From Isoetes taiwanensis (lineage: Eukaryota > Streptophyta > Lycopodiopsida > Isoetales > Isoetaceae), in contig JAJEKV010000012.1 in assembly GCA_021234155.1 (NCBI GenBank), forward strand, positions 5,957,789 to 6,021,788: a stretch of 64,000 bases of DNA, read 5' to 3'. Both the position numbers and the translations under genes were made by a program. The stretch's first letter is position 1. Every line of letters starts with the position of its first letter. This document shows positions 56,671-64,000 of this stretch, piece after piece. The notes under the pieces were generated by a model. It did not search any database. It was given only the letters and a program-made list of their open reading frames with translations, and had not been told where the DNA came from.

Positions 56671-58887
56671 ATGCATGGATTTAGGAATGACGTAACTTCA
56701 CTTTGTAAGTCTGGAACAGTAAAAGCAGCGGTTCGAATTTTGGATGTCGCAGTTCAGCATAATCTTCATATGTTTTTTGATGTCTGTTTTTCCTTTTTGC
56801 AAGCATGTTCCAAGAAAAGAGCTATCACAGAAGGAAGACATATTCATGCTCATATTATGAAGGTAACCTCCAGTCCAAGTACCTCAGTATGCAATGCTCT
56901 AATCAGTATGTATGTCAAGTGTGGAAGTGTTTTAGAAGCATGCCATGTGTTTGAAAGAATGCCAGTTAGAGATGTCTCAACATGGACGACAATGATATCA
57001 GGATATGCAAAATATGAAGAAGGCTATTATGCTATTAGAATTTTTAATGGGATGCAGCAGGATGGCTTGATGCCAAACCAGGTTACATACTTAAGTGTCA
57101 TAACTGCATGTACTAATGCTGGTCTGCTTGTCTCTGGAAAATACATACATGCTCAGATAATCAAAGCTGGTCTCCAGGCTTATGTTTTTGTGAGTACTGC
57201 ACTTGTTGGTATGTACTCCAAATGTGGGAGCATGGAAAATGCATTGTCAGTGTTTGATAAAATGCTTGTAAGAGACGTTGTTGCCTGGAATTTGTTGATA
57301 TCAGCCTGTGATGATATCGGTGAAGCTACCATGCTGTTTTGGCATATGCAACAGGATAGTCTGCAGCCAGATAATATTACATACCTTACTATGTTGGGCA
57401 TGTATAGCAGGTCAGAAGCTATTGAGTGTGGAAAACTTCTGCATGCCCATGCTTTAAAGAGTGGACAAGATTTAAACATGCGTCTAGGCAGTTCTCTTAT
57501 TGACATGTATGCCAAATGTGGGGATCTTGAAACTGCATGCCCAATCTTTGATAGAATGCCTACAAGAAATGTGGTTTCCTGGAACGTGATGATTTCTCAT
57601 TATGCTCACATTAAGAGTATCAACAAGGCCCTCAGGATTTTTGAGCAAATGCACCATCATGGAATCACTCCAGATATTGTTACTTATATCAGTATGCTCA
57701 ACGCATGTGAGCATTCAGGAAGAGGCAAGCACATTCATGCCTGTTTTATCAAAAGCCATCTGCAATTGAACATAATCTTGGGAAGTACCCTCGTGGACAT
57801 GTACTGTAAGTGTGGAAATCTTAAAGATGCCTTCCGCATCTTTCATATAGTGCACCCTAAAAACGTGGTCATATGGAATGCAATAATATCAGGTTTTACA
57901 GAGAACGGAGCCCATAATCAAGCTGTAGGCCTGTTTTGGCAAATAGCAGTATGTGGTTATAAGCCAGATAAGGTGACATACACAACAGTTCTCAGTGCCT
58001 GTACCAGTGCAGACAAGTCAGAATGGGGTAGACATGTCCATGCACATGTCATCAAAGATAAGTGGGAGTCCAATAACATTGTGGGCAGCGTACTTGTTGA
58101 TATGTATGTTAAATTTGGACAGCTTGATGATGCCTGCAGTGTTTTCGATAGATTGCTTGAACAGGATGTAATTTCATGGAGTGTGATGATTTCAGGATAT
58201 GCAGAACATGGTGATGTGGGTAAGGTCTTCATTATATTCGCACATATTCAATGCAAGGGATTCCAGCCTGATACAATTATCTATCTGAGTGTGCTATATG
58301 CATGTGCAAAAGCAGGGTGTCTGGAATTAGGCAAAGCTATTCATATGGAGTGTAATCGTGTCTTGGGACTCATGGATGTTGCTTTGGGAAGCAGTATTAT
58401 GAACATGTATGCAAAGTGTGGAAGCATTGGGGATTCCTTTCTAGTTTTTGTTAAACTACCTGTTAAAAATCTGATTGTTTGGAATGCAATGCTGTCAGCG
58501 TTTGCGAGCCATGGTAATGATATCGAAGTTTTAACTCTTTTGTATGATATGCAATACCATGGCCTAAGGCCAAATTGGGTTACCTTTGTTTCTATTCTTA
58601 CTGCATGTAGTCACGTGGGTCTAGTCAATACAGGTTGTCACTACTTCGTTGCTATGAGTGTAGTTTGCGGAATATACCCAATGCTCAATCATTATATTTG
58701 TATGGTTGATCTTCTTGGACGAGCAGGTTGTCAATGTGAAGCAATAGACCTTATTGCTATGATGCCCGTCCCAACTAATATGCTGATTTTGACTGCACTT
58801 CTTTGTTCCTGTAGACTATATAATAATATGGAGTGTGCAAGTTATGCCATAGCAGAGATTCTCAAGTTAGGCACTTGCAACTTATAG
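56671..58887 (+). CDS. PLS-class pentatricopeptide repeat protein, ends in the E region
   Basis: The 738 residues form an intronless PPR array. WNxxI-type cores stand at about 105, 206, 304, 402, 503 and 604. MYxKCG cores at about 80, 181, 280, 377 and 580 and GxxIHAH motifs (from 55) alternate as P, L and S repeats of about 31, 35 and 36 residues. Such proteins bind organellar RNA base by base, and PLS members with E or DYW tails direct RNA editing in chloroplasts and mitochondria. Here the array ends with LLGRAGCQCEAIDLIAMMP and the first E-type helix (LTALLCSCRLYNN), and stops at 738 before a complete E motif; no DYW domain follows. Two repeats are short by about four residues (near 213 and 348). 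It is either a short E-type factor that needs a partner or an early pseudogene. No transit peptide is obvious. The ATG at 56671 is the first in frame. Confidence 0.9.
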   Translation: MHGFRNDVTSLCKSGTVKAAVRILDVAVQHNLHMFFDVCFSFLQACSKKRAITEGRHIHAHIMKVTSSPSTSVCNALISMYVKCGSVLEACHVFERMPVRDVSTWTTMISGYAKYEEGYYAIRIFNGMQQDGLMPNQVTYLSVITACTNAGLLVSGKYIHAQIIKAGLQAYVFVSTALVGMYSKCGSMENALSVFDKMLVRDVVAWNLLISACDDIGEATMLFWHMQQDSLQPDNITYLTMLGMYSRSEAIECGKLLHAHALKSGQDLNMRLGSSLIDMYAKCGDLETACPIFDRMPTRNVVSWNVMISHYAHIKSINKALRIFEQMHHHGITPDIVTYISMLNACEHSGRGKHIHACFIKSHLQLNIILGSTLVDMYCKCGNLKDAFRIFHIVHPKNVVIWNAIISGFTENGAHNQAVGLFWQIAVCGYKPDKVTYTTVLSACTSADKSEWGRHVHAHVIKDKWESNNIVGSVLVDMYVKFGQLDDACSVFDRLLEQDVISWSVMISGYAEHGDVGKVFIIFAHIQCKGFQPDTIIYLSVLYACAKAGCLELGKAIHMECNRVLGLMDVALGSSIMNMYAKCGSIGDSFLVFVKLPVKNLIVWNAMLSAFASHGNDIEVLTLLYDMQYHGLRPNWVTFVSILTACSHVGLVNTGCHYFVAMSVVCGIYPMLNHYICMVDLLGRAGCQCEAIDLIAMMPVPTNMLILTALLCSCRLYNNMECASYAIAEILKLGTCNL

Positions 58888-60217
58888 AGTGTTTGGATCG
58901 CATTTGGCTTGTGAGCTTATGGGGTAATATTCCTAAATCTACAACATTTCAGATAATGTTTTATGGCACAACGTTTGAGATGCATGGCAATGTTATAATG
59001 AATTAATTCCTTGTGACCAAGGTTCTTAATTTATAAGAGCAGTATTACTAGCAGTCCCAGAATTTTCGAGACCCTTGCATCATTCTATTTCCCATTTAAC
59101 TGCATGAGAACCTTAATGTACATACATCAATTTTATGCTTCTACTTTTTCATGGGTTATAAAACGGTGATGTATAAAGCCTCCTCTGGACTGATGTCTGT
59201 CTCTTGCTGAGGGCCATTGCAACAGCGAAAATGCATCATGGAGAAATCGTAAGCTTCATGCTAAGAATAGATGGGCATTTAAGGGATCTATGCCACAAGC
59301 CATATGCTCTGTTTGAGTTATCTAAATGCTCCTGCAGATCCTAACATGAAAATACTTCTTGATCCATATGTTGAACCCCTCGATTGCATATTTTGAGAGA
59401 GAGCCACAGAAACATATTCAACAATCTTAAACCACATACGAGAGCAAGAACTGGTTGAGGATGTAACAAGAGCTGAGAAACATGTGAGAAAGCTCTTCTA
59501 AGCACCTGATAACCTGCCTTCCTCATGATTTGGGAGATATGTAGAATGTGGCAATATAAATTTGGTTGTGTCTGGGAAGGTTGATGTCTAAGTTCAATAT
59601 ATGGTGTTGAACCTGCCGGCGCAAATTTATGGTAGCCGAAATACAAGAGGTACATAAAAGTGAACCTCAATGCAATGTTGGTAAGCTGGAAGCCACACTT
59701 TAACTCTTGGCTTTTATTTGACTGTTTGCATAGGCATAGGAGATTAATTTGGAAACAATTGTGACTGGAATTTTTTAACCTGTATCTTAAAGCATGGTTT
59801 GAACTTAGCTTTATTGAAAGATGTGAAACTCAAGTTATACAATTTTTTTTTATGTTTATTGATCACCTATTGGTGAGGAACTGCCCAACAATTATCAGCT
59901 TTCTATATTATGCTTCAGTAGACGAAGCAAAGATAAATAACATGAAAACTTAACGAGTAACATAGAAGCCGTTCATAAATTCGGAATAAGACATGCCTCT
60001 CATAGTTTGTTTTGAGAAAAATATCCTACGCACAAGAACATACAACCATGAAGAGATGATGTACATACAAACAGTCCTTGTAATAACATGTAATCCATAA
60101 TTTTAAAAATTAGATAATTTGGCTTGAAAGACTGTATGAAAAAGTCCCAACTTGAAACTTGGCTGCGTATTAAGATTCTATAAACAATTGATCATTCTTG
60201 CAACATCCCTACACAGG
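58888..60217. other. between PPR gene and minus-strand gene
   Basis: The first bases after the PPR stop do not continue the E motif in any frame that I can read. No other gene is supported. A minus-strand frame at 59341-59670 (109 codons) has no recognisable domain. Confidence 0.4.
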
Positions 60218-60740
60218 CTATTTCCTTCTCTTGAGTGCTGCTTCTGGAACTTCAAAACATGAAAAATCTATAGTTCCAGATTTTATGCCTTGTTGGATTT
60301 CCCGTACACAATTCAGTTCTGTCCTACTCATCTCAACTTGCAAGGGATCTCCTCCATCTCCAGCCTTAATCTTCCGACAAGCATCTAGAAGTAAATCGGT
60401 TTCCATAATGAGATCAAACACATTTGTGTATTTTTGGTTTTCTCCAGGCTGTAAGTCATCTAGTTTCTTCTTGACAGATTCTGTAATCCTCTCATGAGAA
60501 AGTATATCCTCTGGGAAAAGTTCTTCCTCTGGTCAATGACCCACACAATCTACATCAATAATCCATGTCAAAAATAATAATTTGCTTTATGAGATAGGTA
60601 CCTGATAAGGATGACTCTGTGCACAAACATGCAACCCGCATTGGTACTGCAGATGTTGCAGCATCGCCTCTGCAAATTCTAGCAGCAATGAATGGCCTTA
60701 AGCACTTCATAGACAGCATAATTGGCCAGCCAAACTTTGC
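60218..60740 (-). CDS. two exons of an unrecognised gene
   Basis: The last exon (minus strand, from about 60528 to the stop at 60218) encodes about 103 residues with an acidic start (EELFPEDILSHE) and helical, charged segments (VFDLIMETDLLLDACRKIK; LNCVREIQQGIKSGTIDFSC), ending EAALKRRK. An intron of about 73 bases (donor GT at 60601-60600, acceptor CAG/AG at about 60529) precedes it. The upstream exon is open in one register (PFIAARICRGDAATSAVPMR) and more protein-like but interrupted in another (LLLEFAEAMLQHLQYQCGLH); both can be spliced in frame, with alternative acceptors. I do not recognise the protein. If the second register is right, the exon carries stops and the gene is dead. Confidence 0.45.
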
Positions 60741-61438
60741 TCTAATGATAGAACAGCATCATTACATTTAGCACAGCTGCCTTCAAAGAACTTGGTGTAT
60801 TGTTCCTTCTGCCCAATTTATGTACTCGGCTATTAGTCGAACTGTAACCATAACTTTTGGCATCAAGAAGAATAACAAAGTATTTAAGCTCATAAGCCCT
60901 TCAAAAAACTTCAAGCAACTTCTAATTTGTAACGAACCGGAAAAGCAGATTTTCTTATGCAGTGTTGCAAAACTAAATCTGCTGAGTATCTTCGTGCACA
61001 TTTACAACTTTGAAAGGCGGTTGGAGATCGAAGAGATTGAGCGTTTGTGGCAAGAAGATCATGAGTGAGATATATAACTCTACAGGCAGAAATAATACAA
61101 ATACAAGTTCAGAAGCGAAGAAATACACATTTCAAATGGATGAGCTTTCCGAGTTTGTATCTCCATTATTTTTGTCTAGTAAAGTTCCCTTGGCCATGTT
61201 GGTTATCTTTCAACCATCTAGGTTTCGTGAGATAGAATATTCCTAAATCCAATGAAGAAGGGGATAAACACCCCTAAGAGCCCATTACCTCAGATAAAGG
61301 GGCGAGCCCGGAGGGGCGAGGCAAACAAGGTTCCTCATCCATAGCTGGATTATCAGAAGTTCAGGCAGGCTGTAGATGGATTATCAGAGGTTCGGCAAGT
61401 TGAAGATGGGTTATCAGAGGTTCGGCAGGCTGTAGACC
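60741..61438. other. stretch with a minisatellite, no clear gene
   Basis: The minus frame at 60783-61001 is open and hydrophobic and may be an additional exon of the gene to its left, without proof. From 61346 a three-copy repeat begins (listed separately). Confidence 0.35.
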
Positions 61439-61440
61439 TG
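61346..61440 (+). repeat. three-copy tandem repeat, unit about 32 bp
   Basis: The unit contains GGATTATCAGAGGTTCGGCA and a GTAGATG-type end, three times with small changes. Confidence 0.8.
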
Positions 61441-62116
61441 AAGGAATGCAATACAACCTTAGAACAACATTAGCATCTTCTATACTAGATTTTATCTAGT
61501 TCAATATGTTCTTAAATCAAACAATATTTCTAGCATTTACATTGCATTGTTTCTACTAGTGTAACCATTGCAAAAGCAAAATCACAGTTCATATTATAAC
61601 CATTGCATAATCACTATTCACATAATAATAGTCAATGCATCGTTCTGTCTTCACATTTGAACTAGGCAAAACTACAGACCTGAAGTTCTCCTTTGTTTTT
61701 AATGGATCCGGCCAATGAATAACTGGACCAAGACACTCGATTACATATACAGGTGGTCCGTCGGTTTAGCCAGACCGAATGGATCAGGCTTCGATATGGC
61801 TTTAGATAATTTGCTGTTTCAATCTTTCTAATAATGCATTTCGGTTCATGCATGAACCTTATCATTTCTTAAGGCTTTAAAATAAAAGCCATATTCAATC
61901 ATAGACCATTAGGTCACCTTAACTTTCAAAGCCATATGCAACCTTAGACTATTAGATTTCCTTGACTTTCAAAACCATATTCGATCATAGACCCTAAGGT
62001 CACCTGTGCATGTAAGATATTTAAGTATCATTTGGCATGATCTGACTCAACCATACACCCTAAGGTCACCTGTGCATGTAAGATACTTCAATATCATTTG
62101 GCATGACTTTACAACA
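61439..62116 (-). repeat. probable 3' LTR of the copia element
   Basis: On the minus strand the polypurine tract GGCATGAAGGAGGAA (62117-62131) is followed by TGTTGTAAAG, a typical copia LTR start. The best TG..CA end is GCATTCCTTCA at 61439, giving 678 bp. Its inside holds CATAGACC-type repeats (CATTTGGCATGA, CCTAAGGTCACCTGTGCATG twice). The far end is uncertain, because no second LTR is in the window. Confidence 0.45.
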
Positions 62117-62272
62117 TTCCTCCTTCATGCCAAATCCATAAGAATTATAAACTTGTGCTTAACCTGTTCTTGTAGTTCACTTCAGCATTGCAACAATCCT
62201 CTTTCATGACGAATTTAAAAATAAGAATTATGAACTTGTGCTTAATCTGTACTTACTTACACCAGCACTGCT

Positions 62273-64000
62273 TTAATTCTGCATATTGCATCTTCCAACT
62301 CCCAGCATTGTTTTGAATTTTGCAAACTTTGTATGTGACAAAGCTTTAGTGAGAATGTCTGCTGCCTGATTTTCTGTGCTTGTATATTCAACTGAAACAT
62401 ATTTCTTTGCAACAAGTTCCCTAATGAAATGCATGTGAATTTCAATGTGCTTTGTCCTCTGATGTAGTACAGGGTTTTTAGTGATAGCTATGCAACTTTG
62501 GCTGTCACTTAAAAGCATTGTAGCTTCTTTTTGTGGAATATTCAGCTCATTTAGCAGTCTCCTAGCCCATACTATTTCCTTGCCAGCCAAGGTTGCAGAA
62601 GCATATTCTGCCTCAGCAGAGGACATGGCTATGCTTGATTGCTTCTTAGATTTCCAAACCACAGATGCTCCTACAAGCATAAGTGTAAATCCTGATGTTG
62701 ACTTTCTTTGATCCAGATCTGATGCCCAGTCAGCATCACAGTAGGCCTTTAGCTTAAGATCATCATTAGTAAAACTAATTCCCTGATCTTGTGTCCCTTT
62801 TAGAAATCTTAAAATCCTCTGCTGCAATCCAATGTTGTTTTCCTGGACAGTTTGAGTACATGCTAAGGAGGCTAATAGAGAATGCTATATCTGGACGAGT
62901 GCAATTGGCAATATACAACAAGCAGCCCAAGAGTTCTCTGTAGGGTATATTTGCCATCTCTGCAATTTCTTTTTCAGAATTTGGTGACATATTAGCTGAT
63001 ATTTTGTGGCCTGGTACAAGAGGGATTTCTGCTGCCTTGCAATTTGTCATCCCAAATCTTTGAAGTATACCTTGTATGTTGTTTGTTCGTGTCAATGTCA
63101 TAGTCTTGTTGGCCCTGTTTCTTTTGACCTCAATGCCTAAGAATCTTTTAAGCTCGCCTAGGTCAGTCATTTTGAACTTTGCTTTGAGAATCTGCTTGCA
63201 GTCACTTAAGTACTCTGTTTGATTGGCCACCATGATGCAATCATCTACATACAAGGCCAGTATGCAAAATTTGTCTGTATCCTTTCGAATGTACAAGTTT
63301 CCATCACTGTTAAGTTTCTCAAATCTATTTTCTCTTAGGAATTTATCCATGCAAAAATACCACTGACGAGGTGACTGTTTCAGTCCATAGACAACACATT
63401 TTAGCTTCTATACTATATCTTGTCCTTGCTCAAACCCATCTGCTTGCTTCATAAATATCTCTTCTTCTAGCTTAGCATTTAAGAAAGCAGTACTAACATC
63501 CATATGACGTACTTCTAGGTTACATGCATTTGCATATGCCAGAATTATTCTAATGCTTGACAACTTGACTATTGGAGAAAATGTTTCATCATAGTCTATT
63601 CCCTTTTTCTGTGAGTAACCTTTAGCAACTAATCTAGCTTTATAAATTTGCGATTTTCCATCCGGACTAGGTTTCAACTTAAAAATCCATTTACTGTCCA
63701 CTATATTTTCCCCTTTTAGTCTTTTGACTAATTCAAATGTACCTGTCCTCTTGAATGACTGTAATTCCTCCTCCATTGCATATTTCCATTTGTTCGACTC
63801 TTTAGAGCTCATTGCATCTTCAAAACTGATGGGTGCATTTGGTTCAAGTATTGCCATGATATTGCTCATTTCTTCTTCAATATTAGGGTTGACATTTAAT
63901 CTCAGACTTTTTCCTTCCTTGTTCCTGCCAAGCTTTTCCATATTCATATTAGCATCTTTTAATAACTTCTCTGCTTCAGTTTTTCGAGATTTTCTCTTTG
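62273..64000 (-). pseudogene. Ty1/copia polyprotein, reverse transcriptase and RNase H, broken
   Basis: Minus strand. 63408-63947 covers the start of the reverse transcriptase (EALNDKW-like ESNKWKYAMEEEL, KWIFKLKPSPDG, ARLVAKGYSQ, DYDETFSPIVKLSSIR, MDVSTAFLNAKLEEEIFM). A single TAG at about 63408-63410 interrupts it before CVVYGLKQSPRQW. 62775-63350 continues with the catalytic LYVDD (33-37) and YRELLGCLLYIANCTRPDIA. A one-base shift near 62830 then leads into RNase H (62273-62827) with YCDADWASDLD, SSAEAEY and HIEIHMHFIRE, ending at the normal place. The element therefore has two lesions. Integrase and Gag lie beyond the right edge of the window. Order and spacing are those of plant copia elements. 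Confidence 0.9.

Noticed and set aside
1-64000. tRNA, rRNA, CRISPR or bacterial operon features
   Set aside because: No such sequence could be recognised. The initiator-tRNA matches are primer sites of 13 bases only.

Overview
This is nuclear DNA of a land plant. An intronless PLS-type pentatricopeptide repeat (PPR) gene, fragments of an NLR-type leucine-rich-repeat (LRR) gene, LTR elements with an initiator-tRNA-Met primer site, plant-style LINEs, hAT elements and a plant-type Helitron all point that way. The style of the PPR gene and the depth of transposon nesting would suit a fern or another seed-free vascular plant, but that is inference. There is no bacterial, organellar, tRNA, rRNA or CRISPR content.

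Layout. 1-6.2 kb: the 3' end of one LTR retrotransposon, a 1.6-kb LTR (912-2525) and the 5' start of a second internal region with its primer binding site. This is followed by twin hairpins, a TATA box and a frameshifted reading frame (3186-4037) whose product starts with the exact histone H3 tail ARTKQTARK. A Gag pseudogene faces it on the minus strand. 7.8-9.8 kb: a decayed LINE. 14.2-16.4 kb: a broken transposase-like gene with a GHTHDDIDALF motif.

17.9-43.9 kb: an NLR LRR gene on the minus strand is split by about 24.7 kb. The insert is a head-to-tail array of three units of one non-coding repeat (called R here), each ending in a palindrome of about 63 bp. A 4.9-kb Helitron lies in the first unit, with intact empty sites elsewhere in the window. 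The same unit holds a hAT element (8-bp target duplication). Inside that hAT lies a 5'-truncated LINE, then a foldback element with a 1.6-kb segment beside it, and in that segment a second hAT (8-bp duplication). The order of arrival of most of these can be read from the nesting.

43.9-64 kb: mostly decayed intergenic DNA. It contains a second LTR of the first family (48004-49594), a 1.4-kb hAT of the same family as the nested one, the only long intact gene (PPR, 56671-58887), two exons of an unrecognised minus-strand gene (about 60.2-60.7 kb), and the 3' half of a Ty1/copia element on the minus strand running off the right edge.

The most unusual signal is the histone H3 tail at the start of the reading frame downstream of the LTR/primer site. 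It is exact over nine residues, begins right after the initiator methionine, and changes H3 Ser10 to proline.
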